A stretch of 64,000 nucleotides of DNA from Burkholderia gladioli. GTDB lineage: Bacteria > Pseudomonadota > Gammaproteobacteria > Burkholderiales > Burkholderiaceae. Numbering within the stretch: position 1 is the stretch's first letter; each line of letters starts with the position of its first letter. The position numbers were made by a program, and so were the translations under genes. Shown one piece after another: positions 36,216 through 45,090 of the stretch. Location: positions 1,488,001-1,552,000 of the forward strand of contig NZ_CP009322.1 in the NCBI RefSeq assembly GCF_000959725.1. The letters are read 5' to 3'. The notes beneath the pieces were generated by a model, which did not search any database, had not been told where the DNA came from, and saw nothing but the letters and a program-made list of their open reading frames with translations.

Positions 36216-36365
36216 GATGGAAATTCCTTTCGACATACCAGTGACTGAAGACACGTTCCTCTCACGCGCGCAATCCGCGGCGACACGGCGGCATGCCGCG
36301 TCGCGTCGTCGAGCATCAACGCGAACGGAACGGAAATCCTTGAAACGAAGACGCGGCCGGGCCGC

Positions 36366-36917
36366 TCAGTACTTGCCGGATTGCTCGAGCTGGTCGAACA
36401 GGTCCTGCACGTTGTCCTCGAGAAAACCTTCCTCGCCGGAGCGATGGATCAGCTCGAAGCTCATGCCGGTGTTGTGGCAGCGCGAGGAAAACGCCTGGGT
36501 CAGCCCGCTGCCCTTGATCACCTTGGTGTCGAAGCCGAGCCCTCGCGACTTCAGCGAATCGACGGCCGTCTCCACGTCCTCGACGGCCATCGCGATATGC
36601 GCGATGCCGACGCCATGGTGCTCGACCAGCTTCGAGACCTGCGATTCGGGCTCGGTGCCCTGGCACAGCACGAAACGAATGCCGTTCAGCTCCATCTCGG
36701 CGGACACCATGCCGGTGCGCGCGCCCTTGATATGGCGGCGCTGCTTCAGCTCGAAACCGAGCACGTCGCGGAACAGCCGCACGCCCTCCTCGAGATCTTT
36801 CACCGCGAGCGCGATATGGTCGATGCGCTGGAAGGAAACGTTTGCGTCCGCGGCCTTGGAGCCGGACGGCTCGCCCGGATCGGCGGCACGGACTGCGTGG
36901 GGAATACCTGCGTTCAT
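36366..36917 (-). CDS. Single-domain VOC metalloenzyme, HPPD-like
   Basis: A 183-residue vicinal-oxygen-chelate protein. Putative metal ligands are H34 in RIDHIALAV, H107 in GIAHIAMAV and E155 in MSFELIHR. The C-terminal stretch GFLEDNVQDLFDQLEQ resembles the C-terminal helix of 4-hydroxyphenylpyruvate dioxygenase and hydroxymandelate synthase, but those enzymes have two VOC domains and about 350 residues. Methylmalonyl-CoA epimerase is the other single-domain relative. It is the first gene of the NRPS operon, 150 nt before the PabB-like gene, with AGGACG upstream of the ATG at 36917. I infer a role in making or modifying an aromatic precursor. The reaction is unknown. Confidence 0.75.
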   Translation of the reverse strand: MNAGIPHAVRAADPGEPSGSKAADANVSFQRIDHIALAVKDLEEGVRLFRDVLGFELKQRRHIKGARTGMVSAEMELNGIRFVLCQGTEPESQVSKLVEHHGVGIAHIAMAVEDVETAVDSLKSRGLGFDTKVIKGSGLTQAFSSRCHNTGMSFELIHRSGEEGFLEDNVQDLFDQLEQSGKY

Positions 36918-37590
36918 AGGGATGCGTCCTGCGAAACGGAAGCGCGCCTGATCGGCGCGTACGAGCGCATGCCGTGGTTGGCTCGATCGGCCGACCACGG
37001 CAATACGGGCGGATGACTGGCAGGGGAATGGATGGGATCGCGGGAAGAAAAGCCGCGCGCAAGGCCACGTTCGCGCGCCGTTCCGCAAAATCGGATCGGC
37101 GAGTCAATGCGCGATGGAATCACGGCGCGGTTTTCCAATGCCACCTCAGTCCGCGTGATACGGACGAAATGAATGCATCGCGACCATGGTTTGCCCTCTC
37201 ATATTTTCGTTAGCGACGCATTCAACAGTGACAAATTCGAACTGTCAATACAATCGATTCGATCGAATCGATTATGCAAACGAGCGCGCGTGTTTGGGAG
37301 AGGCGTCTGCTTTATTCTGCCGGGCCGCGGCAAGCCCTGCAGTCAAGCGCCAAGGCCTTGCCGGCCGGACCTCGCAAGTTTGTCCAGCGCGATTACAAGA
37401 ATTTTCAGTACTGGAATTGAAATAAATGGCGAGAGTCGGCGCTAAGAATTATTCAGGTTTTCTTGAGCTTGTTTGAGGATGTTTTGTTATTCCACCGATT
37501 GATACCGATTGTCTCCATGCGGGAATGGAAACTGCGTTTCCCTGCTTAATATCGTCGACATCGACCCATAACACAATGAATCGCGCTCAA
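36918..37590. promoter_or_regulatory. AT-rich upstream region of the NRPS operon
   Basis: 673 bp without a supported gene. From about 37190 to 37510 the composition is distinctly more AT-rich than the surrounding genes. It contains a perfect 22-bp palindrome (annotated separately) and a direct repeat accgattg at 37496-37513. As the operon on the minus strand begins at 36917, this region should hold its promoter. I could not place a convincing -35/-10 pair. Confidence 0.55.
37252..37273. promoter_or_regulatory. 22-bp perfect palindrome, probable operator
   Basis: AATCGATTCGA joined to its exact complement TCGAATCGATT, with no spacer. It lies 335 bp upstream of the VOC gene start, between the lysR gene and the NRPS operon, in AT-rich sequence. 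It contains ATTCG-AT-CGAAT, a symmetry that a LysR or TetR-type dimer could recognise. No T-tract follows, so it is not an intrinsic terminator. Confidence 0.6.
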
Positions 37591-38505
37591 CTACCGAGCG
37601 GCATCCCGCGAGGCACGATATTCTGCCATTTCCTCTTCGAGCCAGCCGGCGAACGTGACGAGCGGCGCCGAATCCTGTTTCTGTTCCGGATACAGCAGAT
37701 AGGTTTTCTGGGCATTGACCGTCGCGTAATCGCCCACGCGCACCAGCCGCCCGTCCCTCAGCTCCGTTTCGATCAGCAGGCGCGGCAGCAAGGCCAGCCC
37801 GAGCCCGGCCACGGCGGCCTGGATCGCCATGATGAAGAAGTCGAAGAAATGATCGCCGCCATGCGGCTCGGCGCGCGGCATCGCGGCGGCCTCGGCCCAG
37901 TTCATCCAGGCGCCGGGCAGGTCGCGCGCATGAATCCACGGCATCGCGGCGATCCGGGCCGGATCGGCACCCTCGACGCGGCCCGGCGCGGCCACGATCC
38001 AGAGCTCGTCGTCGGCGATCAGCACGCGACCGGCCAGGCCCGGCAACAAGGTCTTCTCGAAGTGGATCGCGGCGTCGAAATTGAGATCCTGGAAATAGGT
38101 CGCCTGATCGCGGCCGGTCAGGCGTAGCTGGATATTGGCGTGGCGCGCGTGAAAGCGCGGCAGCCGCGGCACCAGCCATTGCGCGCCGAAGGTCACGCCC
38201 ACCGCCACGCGCAGCGTGGAGCGCTCGCCTTGCGCGAGCAACTGCTGGGTGTCCTGGCGGATCTGCTCGAGATGCAGGCGGATACGGTGGGCATAATCGG
38301 CGCCGGCCTCGGTCAGCACCAGCCGCTGGCTGACGCGCCGGAACAGCTCCATGCCGAGGCTGGCCTCCAGCTCGTTGACCTTCTTGCAGATCGCGCCATG
38401 CGTGAGCTGCAGCTCGGCGGCGGCCTTCGAGAAACTCTGGTGCCGCGCCGATGCCTCGAAGGCCTGCAAGGCGGTCAGACTAGGAATGCCTCGACGCAGC
38501 GACAC
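37591..38505 (-). CDS. LysR-family regulator (GcvA-like)
   Basis: A 304-residue transcription factor. The N-terminal helix-turn-helix is typical (SLTALQAFEASARHQSFSKAAAELQLTHGAICKKVNELEASLG), and the C-terminal part is a LysR substrate-binding domain with the GAQWLVPRLPRFHARHANIQLRL opening of the GcvA/AmpR branch. It is encoded on the same strand as, and upstream of, the NRPS operon, with the 673-bp region between them. It is also 25 bp downstream of the MFS gene at 38531. It could control either. The palindrome at 37252 is a candidate site. Confidence 0.88.
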   Translation of the reverse strand: MSLRRGIPSLTALQAFEASARHQSFSKAAAELQLTHGAICKKVNELEASLGMELFRRVSQRLVLTEAGADYAHRIRLHLEQIRQDTQQLLAQGERSTLRVAVGVTFGAQWLVPRLPRFHARHANIQLRLTGRDQATYFQDLNFDAAIHFEKTLLPGLAGRVLIADDELWIVAAPGRVEGADPARIAAMPWIHARDLPGAWMNWAEAAAMPRAEPHGGDHFFDFFIMAIQAAVAGLGLALLPRLLIETELRDGRLVRVGDYATVNAQKTYLLYPEQKQDSAPLVTFAGWLEEEMAEYRASRDAAR

Positions 38506-38530
38506 GGCTCGTCCTCCGGAAAATCGAGCC

Positions 38531-39862
38531 TCATTTTAGCGCCATGCTTGCTTCGAAGGCGCGCTGCTTCGGACGATCGAGCACGATGGCCAGCGCCGAG
38601 CCGATCGTCATCGCCACCGCGACGGCGATGAAGGCGAGCCGGAAGGTGCCGGTGGTGTCGCGCACCCAGCCGATGAAATACGGCATCAGGAAGCCCGAGG
38701 ACACGCCGATGCTGGTGATCAGCGCGATGCCGGCCGCCGCCGCGCGATCGGTGAGGATGCGCGTCGGCAACTGCCAGAAGGTCGAGATGCTACAGAAGCA
38801 GGCGGTGGTGCCGACCGCGAGCACGGCCACCGTCGCCAGCGGCGAGGCCAGGTACAGCGCGCTGGCCAGCGTCACCGCCGACAGCATCAAGGGCCCCGCC
38901 ACATGGCCGGCATGCACGCGCCGGCGCGATACCAGGCGGCCCCAGGCCAGCACGCCCACCACCGCCACCGCGAACGGCACGGCCGAGATCAGGCCGATCT
39001 GCGTGAGCGAGAGGTGAGCGCTGCCGCTGAAGGTCTTCACCACCTGGGGGAGGAAATACAGGAGTCCGATGATTCCCGAGTTGATGCCGAAATAGACCAG
39101 GCCCAGCGCCCAGACCTTCGGATTGCCCAGCGCCTTGCGCGCGCTGTCGGGCTGCACCGTCGCGGCCGCGCTTTCCTGTTCGGCGGCCAGCGCCGCGCGC
39201 AGGCGGGCGTGGTCGGCCTCGCCGAGCCCGCGCCAGGCATGCGGGCCGTCGGGCAGCCAGAACCAGGCCACCACGCCGAGCAGCATCGCCGGCACGCCCT
39301 CCAGCAGGATCATGGCGCGCCAGCCGGTGATGCCGAACACGCTCGCGTGCTCCATGATCCAGGTCGACACCGGCGCGCCGAGCATGCCCGTGAGCGGAAT
39401 CGACATGGTGAACAGCGACATCATCCAGACGCGGTTGCGCGCCGGCATCCACAAGGTCAGGTAATAGACCATGCCCGGATAGAGCCCGGCCTCGAAGGCG
39501 CCGAGCAGAAAGCGTGCCGCGTAGAGCCAGTGCGCGTTCGGCACGAAGCTGGTGAGCGAGGACAGCAGGCCCCAGCTCAGCAGGATGCGCGTCATCCAGC
39601 GGCGCGCGCCGTAGCGATGCATGAACAGGTTGCTCGGCACCTCGCAGAGGATGTAGCCGAGGAAGAACAGGCTGGCCGACAGCCCGTATTGCGCCGCGCT
39701 CATGCCGAGCTCGGCGTTCATGGTCAGCGCCGCGTAGCCGACGTTGGCGCGATCGAGCTGGTTGGCGACGTACATCAGCACCATCAGCGGGCCGATCCGC
39801 CACGCGATGCGTTTCATCAGGTCGGGCGGCAGCGCGGGCTGCGTGTCGTGGGTAGCGGCCAT
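38531..39862 (-). CDS. MFS transporter, anion:cation symporter type
   Basis: A 443-residue major facilitator resembling the ACS family (tartrate, galactonate or phthalate type importers). Evidence: the N-terminal segment RIGPLMVLMYVANQLDRANVGYAALTM, the helix-4 stretch EVPSNLFMHRYGARRWM and about twelve hydrophobic segments. Such proteins import organic acids or sugar acids. The divergent neighbour is a class II aldolase, and the pair may act on the same compound. I start it at MAATHD because the upstream extension is Arg/Pro-rich and not conserved-looking. There is only a weak GGA ribosome site. Confidence 0.85.
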   Translation of the reverse strand: MAATHDTQPALPPDLMKRIAWRIGPLMVLMYVANQLDRANVGYAALTMNAELGMSAAQYGLSASLFFLGYILCEVPSNLFMHRYGARRWMTRILLSWGLLSSLTSFVPNAHWLYAARFLLGAFEAGLYPGMVYYLTLWMPARNRVWMMSLFTMSIPLTGMLGAPVSTWIMEHASVFGITGWRAMILLEGVPAMLLGVVAWFWLPDGPHAWRGLGEADHARLRAALAAEQESAAATVQPDSARKALGNPKVWALGLVYFGINSGIIGLLYFLPQVVKTFSGSAHLSLTQIGLISAVPFAVAVVGVLAWGRLVSRRRVHAGHVAGPLMLSAVTLASALYLASPLATVAVLAVGTTACFCSISTFWQLPTRILTDRAAAAGIALITSIGVSSGFLMPYFIGWVRDTTGTFRLAFIAVAVAMTIGSALAIVLDRPKQRAFEASMALK

Positions 39863-40163
39863 GGGCGGGTCCGGTGGCTGGGTCGGTGGGCAGGCGGGCG
39901 CACGCCGGGAGCGGGCGCGTCGCGCGGCTCGGGGCTGGCCCTGCCGCGTCGATGTCATTTAGCACCGGCCGAATTTCCATGGCAATCCACGAAAAGTCAC
40001 CAGCCTGTGACGCTTCGGCATGATGCGCCGGCGCCTGTGAAAAAAGCTCACACGCGCTTGCCCAATCGTCGCTTTACGCTGGTGAGCGCGGCGCCGGAGA
40101 ATGCATTCATCGAGGGCCAGTGACGCCCGCCGCCCCATCCTCCCCATTCCCCGAAGGCCTCGC
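39863..40163. other. Divergent intergenic region between MFS and aldolase genes
   Basis: 301 bp. It contains TGTGA-AAAAAGC-TCACA at 40036-40052, an inverted repeat that looks like a CRP site but has a 7-bp rather than 6-bp spacer. A GAAGG ribosome site precedes the aldolase ATG. No gene is seen. Confidence 0.4.
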
Positions 40164-40982
40164 ATGACAGCAGCGGACCCGAACGACTACCAGATCCCCA
40201 CCCCGATCGGCGGCGCCCTGCCGGTTGCTCATACCTATTCGACGATCGAGGCCGAGCGCCGCCACCGCAAGCTCAAGCTGGCCGCCGCGTATCGATTGCT
40301 GGCGCGCTTCGGGCTGACCGAGGGCATCGCCGGCCATGTCACGGCGCGCGACCCCGAGCATCACGATCGTTATTGGGTCAACCGCTACGCACAGCACTTC
40401 TCGACGGTCCATCCCGACGACCTGATCTGCATCGACGACGACGGCCGGGTTCATCACGGCGACGGCCCCGTCAACGCGGCCGCGGTGGCGATCCATTGCG
40501 GCATCCACGGCACCATCGCCTCGGCGGTGGCCGCCGTGCACACGCATACCACCTACGGCCGCGCCTTCGCCGCGCGCGAGCGGCTGCTCGCGCCGATCAA
40601 CCAGGAAGCCTGCCTGTTCTTCGAGAACCACGTGGTGTTTCGCGGCGACGTGGTGGTGCTCGCCACCGACGAGGGGCGCCGCATCGCGCAGGCCATGGGC
40701 GACTGCAAGGCCGCGATCCTGCTCAACCACGGGCTGCTGACGATCGGCTCGAGCGTGGATTCGGCCGTCTACCGCTTCATCGCGATGGAGCGCTGCGCGC
40801 AGGTGCAGCTGCTGGCCGAGGCGGCCGGCCCGATCGAGGTGCTGGGCGACGAGGAGGCACGCGGCATCCGCCGCCATCTCGCTTCCGATTACGTGGCCTG
40901 GCTGGGCTTCCAGGGCCTGTACGAGCAACTGCTGCGCGAGCATGCCGACCTGCGCGCCTATGGCGAGGCGATTCCGCTATGA
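40164..40982 (+). CDS. Class II aldolase/adducin family protein
   Basis: A 272-residue member of the fuculose-phosphate-aldolase/adducin fold. Zinc ligands are visible in AAVHTHTTYG and in LLNHGLLTIGS, and the N-terminal region GIAGHVTARDPE is the usual phosphate/carboxylate-binding loop. Family members cleave sugar phosphates, or decarboxylate or otherwise process hydroxy acids, and many have no known substrate. It is divergent from the ACS-type MFS gene, suggesting uptake and breakdown of one organic acid. ATG at 40164 is preceded by GAAGG at a normal distance. Confidence 0.82.
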   Translation: MTAADPNDYQIPTPIGGALPVAHTYSTIEAERRHRKLKLAAAYRLLARFGLTEGIAGHVTARDPEHHDRYWVNRYAQHFSTVHPDDLICIDDDGRVHHGDGPVNAAAVAIHCGIHGTIASAVAAVHTHTTYGRAFAARERLLAPINQEACLFFENHVVFRGDVVVLATDEGRRIAQAMGDCKAAILLNHGLLTIGSSVDSAVYRFIAMERCAQVQLLAEAAGPIEVLGDEEARGIRRHLASDYVAWLGFQGLYEQLLREHADLRAYGEAIPL

Positions 40983-40992
40983 AACCAGCGGC

Positions 40993-41047
40993 ATGCCCGG
41001 CGCCGCCGTTTCGCGCTTCATGCCGTGAACAGGCGCGCGCCGGGCAT
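40993..41047. terminator. Hairpin between convergent genes
   Basis: ATGCCCGGCGC (40993-41003) pairs with GCGCCGGGCAT (41037-41047) around a 33-nt loop, in the 79-bp gap between the convergent aldolase and hydrolase genes. The large loop and absent T-run make it a weak candidate for a bidirectional terminator. Confidence 0.35.
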
Positions 41048-41061
41048 CGCCAAGCCCAGGC

Positions 41062-42048
41062 TCAACCCCGCCCCCAGCCCACCTCGCCCAGGAAGGCCAG
41101 CATCTCGCGATTGACCTCGGCGGGCCGCTCCTGCTGGGTCCAGTGCCCGCAACCAGGCAGGCGCACCGTGCGCGCCAGGCGCGGCACCCACCGCGCCTGC
41201 GCCTCCAGCAAGGCCGAATTGCCCTTGAAGGCCAGCACCAGATCGCGCTCGCCGGCGATATAGAGCGCCGGCACCTCCACCTTGCGCCCCTCGAAGGCAG
41301 CCAGCGTCTGCCAGTTGCGCTCGATATTGCGGTACCAGTTCAGCGGGCCGCGAAAGCCGTTGCGCGCGAAGGCGGCCGTGTAGACGTCGACATCCGCCTC
41401 GCCGAGCCAGGCCGGCAGCACCGCCGGCCCCGAATACGGCAGCCGGCCCGTGCGCGGCACCATGCCCGGCCGGCGCGGCGGCTCGCCTTCGGCCGGCGGC
41501 GGCATGTCCCCGCTGGTGGCGAACAGCAGGCCGCGCAGGTAGCCGCGCGTGTCGCGCTCGTAGTCGGCCTCGGCCACGCCGGGCTCCTGGAAATAGAGCT
41601 GGTAGAACACCTCGTGCTCCGTCTCCGGCAGCTTGCGCGAGGTGCTGACCTGGCCGCGCGGGATGAAGGGCACGCTCAGCGCGATCACGGCCGGGAAGCG
41701 ATCGGCACGCAGCAGCGCGGCATGCCAGGCCACCACCGCGCCCCAGTCGTGCCCGGCCACCACCGCCGATTCGATGCCCAGCGCATCGAGCACGCCCACC
41801 AGGTCGCCGACCAGGCGCAGCACCGTGTAGTCCTCGATCCCGGGCGGGCTGTCGCTCTCGCCGTAGCCGCGCATGTCGAGCGCGATCGCCCGGTAGCCGG
41901 CCGCGGCCAGCGCCGGCAACTGGTGGCGCCAGGAATACCAGCATTCGGGGTAGCCATGGCAGAGCAGGACGGCCGGGCCCTCGCCTTGTTCGACCAGATG
42001 AAGGCGAACGCCGTCGACACTCAGCTCGCGATGAATGGGATCGCTCAC
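41062..42048 (-). CDS. Alpha/beta hydrolase, epoxide-hydrolase-like
   Basis: A 328-residue alpha/beta hydrolase. The oxyanion-hole motif HGYPECWYSWRHQ, the nucleophile elbow AGHDWGAVVAW with Asp as nucleophile, and the late histidine in GCGHWTQQE match soluble epoxide hydrolases and fluoroacetate-dehalogenase relatives. Lid tyrosines are likely but not assigned. I start it at the GTG at 42048 because AAGGAG lies 7 nt upstream. The longer ATG frame lacks this. It is divergent from the DadA-like gene. Its substrate is unknown. Confidence 0.85.
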   Translation of the reverse strand: MSDPIHRELSVDGVRLHLVEQGEGPAVLLCHGYPECWYSWRHQLPALAAAGYRAIALDMRGYGESDSPPGIEDYTVLRLVGDLVGVLDALGIESAVVAGHDWGAVVAWHAALLRADRFPAVIALSVPFIPRGQVSTSRKLPETEHEVFYQLYFQEPGVAEADYERDTRGYLRGLLFATSGDMPPPAEGEPPRRPGMVPRTGRLPYSGPAVLPAWLGEADVDVYTAAFARNGFRGPLNWYRNIERNWQTLAAFEGRKVEVPALYIAGERDLVLAFKGNSALLEAQARWVPRLARTVRLPGCGHWTQQERPAEVNREMLAFLGEVGWGRG

Positions 42049-42232
42049 GCGCACACTCCTTGGGAAACGGGGACGGGTGCCCAGTATGTCATCGCTCGCG
42101 CCCACCCGGGGCCGGGCCGGCCGAAGCCCGCCGCAGTCGCCCGAAGCCGGCAGATTCTGGCCGATGCTGGCCGTCAGCTTTTTGTCATGTCACGATGGCC
42201 GCCGGCTCGTTTCCTCATCGGTTTTTCCGCGC
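42049..42232. promoter_or_regulatory. Divergent promoter region with a GntR-like half-site
   Basis: 184 bp between the hydrolase and DadA-like genes. TTGTCATGTCAC at 42182-42193 shares its first eight bases with the TTGTCATGACAA palindrome in front of the GntR gene at 45166, so it may be a weaker second site for that regulator. Confidence 0.35.
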
Positions 42233-43504
42233 ATGTCCGCTTCCTCGCTTCCCGTCGCCGTGCTCGGCGGCGGCATCATCGGCAGCTGTGCCGCCGCCTA
42301 CCTGCGCCGCGCCGGCCACGAGGTGCTGCTGATCGATCGCGGCGACCCGCGCGAGGCCGCCTCGTTCGGCAATGCCGGCTGCCTGAACGGCTCCTCGATC
42401 GTGCCGGTCGCGATGCCGGGTGTACTGCGCCATGTGCCGCATTGGCTGCTCGATCCGGAAGGCCCGCTGGTGCTGCGCTGGCGCTACCTGCCGCGCCTGC
42501 TGCCCTGGCTCGCGCGCTTCGTGGCGGCAGGCACGCCCGAGCGCGTGGCCGCCCAGGCCCGCGCCCTGCGCGGGCTGATCGCCGGCAGCGTCGAGGCCTA
42601 CCGCGCGCTGGCCGCCGAAGCCGGGCTGGGCGAACTGTTCGAGCAACGCGGCCACCTGGTCGCCTACACCAGCGAGCAAGGCCATGCCGGCGATGCCTAC
42701 GCGATGTCCCTGCGGGAAGCGAACGGCATCGCCGTCGAGGAGGTGCCGCGCGCGGCGCTGCGCGAGCTGGAGCCCGATCTTGCCGACCGCTTCCTGCGCG
42801 CGCGGCTGATCCGCGAAACCGGGCACCTGAGCGACCCCGGCGCCTTCGTCGAGGGCCTCAAGCGCGACCTGCTCGCGCGCGGCGGCAGGATCGTCGACGC
42901 GCAGGTGCTCGGCGTGATCGACAACGGCGCCCGGCTCACCGGCGTCGCCACCAGCGCCGGCACCTTCGAGGTGAAGGGCGCGGTGGTGGCGCTGGGCGCC
43001 TGGTCGGCGCGCCTCGCGGCCCGGCTCGGCGATCGCGTGATGCTCGACACCGAGCGCGGCTACCACCTGGAGGTGCCGCAAGCGGCGGCCGGCCCGCGCA
43101 TCCCGACGCTGTGGTCCGAGGCGAAGATCTTCAGCACGCCGATGGCCGGGCGCGTGCGCTGCGCCGGCGCGGTGGAGTTCGCCGGACTCGACGCGCCGCC
43201 CGACTGGCGCCGCTGCACGCTGCTGGCGCGCCAGTTGCGGCGCATGTACCCGGCGCTGGGCGCGGCCCCCGAGCAGGCGGCCGGGCAGGCCGAGCTGCGC
43301 TGGATGGGCCGCCGCCCCAGCACGCCCGATTCCCTGCCGGTGATCGGCCGCGCCGCGCGCTTCGAGAACGCCGTGTACGCCTTCGGCCATGGCCATATCG
43401 GCCTGACCGCCGGCGCGCCGACCGGCCGCCTGGTCGCGCAACTGCTGTCCGGCGAGCGCCCCTCGATCGATCTGGCGCCGTTCTCGGCCGCGCGCTGGCG
43501 CTGA
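42233..43504 (+). CDS. FAD-dependent D-amino-acid dehydrogenase-like oxidoreductase
   Basis: A 423-residue DAO/DadA family flavoprotein. The FAD dinucleotide motif VAVLGGGIIGSCAAAYLRR is at the N-terminus, and ASFGNAGCLNGSS follows. The C-terminal AFGHGHIGLTAGAPTGRL is the second FAD contact typical of the family. Members deaminate D-amino acids or oxidise secondary amines, feeding electrons to the respiratory chain. The upstream frame is longer but lacks conserved sequence, so I use the ATG at 42233. It may form a unit with the FMN monooxygenase gene 142 bp downstream. Confidence 0.86.
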   Translation: MSASSLPVAVLGGGIIGSCAAAYLRRAGHEVLLIDRGDPREAASFGNAGCLNGSSIVPVAMPGVLRHVPHWLLDPEGPLVLRWRYLPRLLPWLARFVAAGTPERVAAQARALRGLIAGSVEAYRALAAEAGLGELFEQRGHLVAYTSEQGHAGDAYAMSLREANGIAVEEVPRAALRELEPDLADRFLRARLIRETGHLSDPGAFVEGLKRDLLARGGRIVDAQVLGVIDNGARLTGVATSAGTFEVKGAVVALGAWSARLAARLGDRVMLDTERGYHLEVPQAAAGPRIPTLWSEAKIFSTPMAGRVRCAGAVEFAGLDAPPDWRRCTLLARQLRRMYPALGAAPEQAAGQAELRWMGRRPSTPDSLPVIGRAARFENAVYAFGHGHIGLTAGAPTGRLVAQLLSGERPSIDLAPFSAARWR

Positions 43505-43646
43505 AGCGCGAGCGCAGCCACGCCCGCGCCGAGGCCGCTATCGTCGAATCGCTGCGAAGCAAATCCGGATTCCTTGGTTGGGAACGCGCGCGCGCCATGC
43601 GAGCCTAGCTGGTTTCGACCAACCCGCCCGGGCGCGCCCCTCGACG

Positions 43647-45038
43647 ATGACAGGAAAGCCGATCCGCCTGAACGCGTTCAACATGAACTGCGTCGGCCAC
43701 ATCAACCATGGTCTGTGGACGCATCCGCGCGATCGCTCCACCGACTACCGCTCGCTCGCCTACTGGACCGACCTCGCCCGCCTGCTCGAACGCGGTCTGT
43801 TCGACGGGCTGTTCATCGCCGATATCGTCGGCGTCTACGACGTCTATGGCCAGTCGCTCGACCTGACGCTGCGCGAATCGATCCAGTTGCCCGTCAACGA
43901 CCCGATGATGCTGGTCTCGGCGATGGCCGCCGCCACGCAGCACCTCGGCTTCGGCATCACCGTGAACCTGACCTACGAGGCGCCCTACCTGCTGGCCCGG
44001 CGCTTCTCGACGCTCGACCACCTGAGCGGCGGCCGGATCGGCTGGAACATCGTGACGGGCTACCTCGACAGCGCGGCGCGCGCGATGGGCCTGGCCGGCC
44101 AGATCGAGCACGACGAGCGCTACGACCGCGCCGACGAGTACCTGGAAGTGGCCTACAAGCTGTGGGAAGGCAGCTGGGAAGACGGCGCGGTGCGCCGCGA
44201 CCGCGAGGCGCGCATGTTCGCCGATCCGGCCAAGGTGCACCGCATCCGCCATCGCGGCCGCTTCTACGAGGTCGACGGCTACCACCTCGCCGAACCCTCG
44301 CCGCAGCGCACGCCGGTGCTGTTCCAGGCGGGCTCCTCGGGGCGCGGCCAGCAGTTCGCGGCGCGCCATGCCGAATGCGTGTTCGTGTCGAGCGGCAGCC
44401 GCGCCGGTACGCGCAAGCTGGTGGCCGAGCTGCGCCGCCAGGCGGCCGAGGCCGGGCGCGATCCGGCAGGCCTGAAGATCTTCATGGGCGTGACGGTGAT
44501 CGTCGGGCGCACCGAGGCCGAGGCGCGCGAGAAGTTCGCCGAGTACGCGCGCCACGCCAGCCCCGAGGCCGGCCTCGCGCATTTCGCGGCCGGCAGCGGC
44601 ATCGATTATTCGCGCTTCGATCTCGACGACGTGATCGCGCCCGACGGCACGAAGAAACCGCGCGGCATCGAATCCTCGGTGCAGCGCGTCACCGACGGCC
44701 GGCCCGATTTCACGGTGCGCGACCTGCTCGGCCAGATGGCGCTGGGCGGGCGCTACGCGACCATCGTCGGCGACGCCTCGCAGGTGGCCGACGCGCTGAT
44801 CGGCTGGATCGACGAGACCGATATCGACGGCTTCAACCTGGCGCGCACCGTCACGCCGGAAAGCTACGAGGATTTCATCGAGCTGGTGATCCCCGAGCTG
44901 CAGGCGCGCGGCCGCTACAAGACCGCCTATGCCGAGGGCACGCTGCGCGAGAAGCTGTTCGGCGGCGCGGCCACGCTGCCGGCAGCGCATGCGGGCGCGG
45001 CTTATCGCCGGCAGCCCGAAGCCGCCGCCGCGCGCTGA
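43647..45038 (+). CDS. NtaA/SnaA/DszA-family FMNH2-dependent monooxygenase
   Basis: A 463-residue bacterial-luciferase-like flavin monooxygenase. The opening IRLNAFNMNCVGHINHGLW, the segment FIADIVGVYDVYG and RIGWNIVTGYLDSAARAMGL are hallmarks of the NtaA/SnaA/DszA group. These enzymes use FMNH2 from a separate reductase to oxidise nitrilotriacetate, dibenzothiophene sulfone, dimethyl sulfone-type compounds or pristinamycin. No reductase gene is adjacent. Given the sulfonate importer and TauD genes further on, an organosulfur substrate is plausible but not shown. The ATG at 43647 fits the conserved start. Confidence 0.88.
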   Translation: MTGKPIRLNAFNMNCVGHINHGLWTHPRDRSTDYRSLAYWTDLARLLERGLFDGLFIADIVGVYDVYGQSLDLTLRESIQLPVNDPMMLVSAMAAATQHLGFGITVNLTYEAPYLLARRFSTLDHLSGGRIGWNIVTGYLDSAARAMGLAGQIEHDERYDRADEYLEVAYKLWEGSWEDGAVRRDREARMFADPAKVHRIRHRGRFYEVDGYHLAEPSPQRTPVLFQAGSSGRGQQFAARHAECVFVSSGSRAGTRKLVAELRRQAAEAGRDPAGLKIFMGVTVIVGRTEAEAREKFAEYARHASPEAGLAHFAAGSGIDYSRFDLDDVIAPDGTKKPRGIESSVQRVTDGRPDFTVRDLLGQMALGGRYATIVGDASQVADALIGWIDETDIDGFNLARTVTPESYEDFIELVIPELQARGRYKTAYAEGTLREKLFGGAATLPAAHAGAAYRRQPEAAAAR

Positions 45039-45090
45039 TGCCGACCTTCCCTCCGACGCGATAAGCGCGATTCCACTGCTCGAGCACCAC

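Noticed and set aside
34647..36254. Earlier starts of the PabB-like gene at 36254 or 36236
   Set aside because: The AAAGGAA ribosome site lies 8 nt before the ATG at 36215 and would be inside the coding region with earlier starts.
40036..40052. CRP-binding site TGTGA-N-TCACA
   Set aside because: The spacer is 7 bp instead of 6, so it is noted only as an inverted repeat within the intergenic entry.
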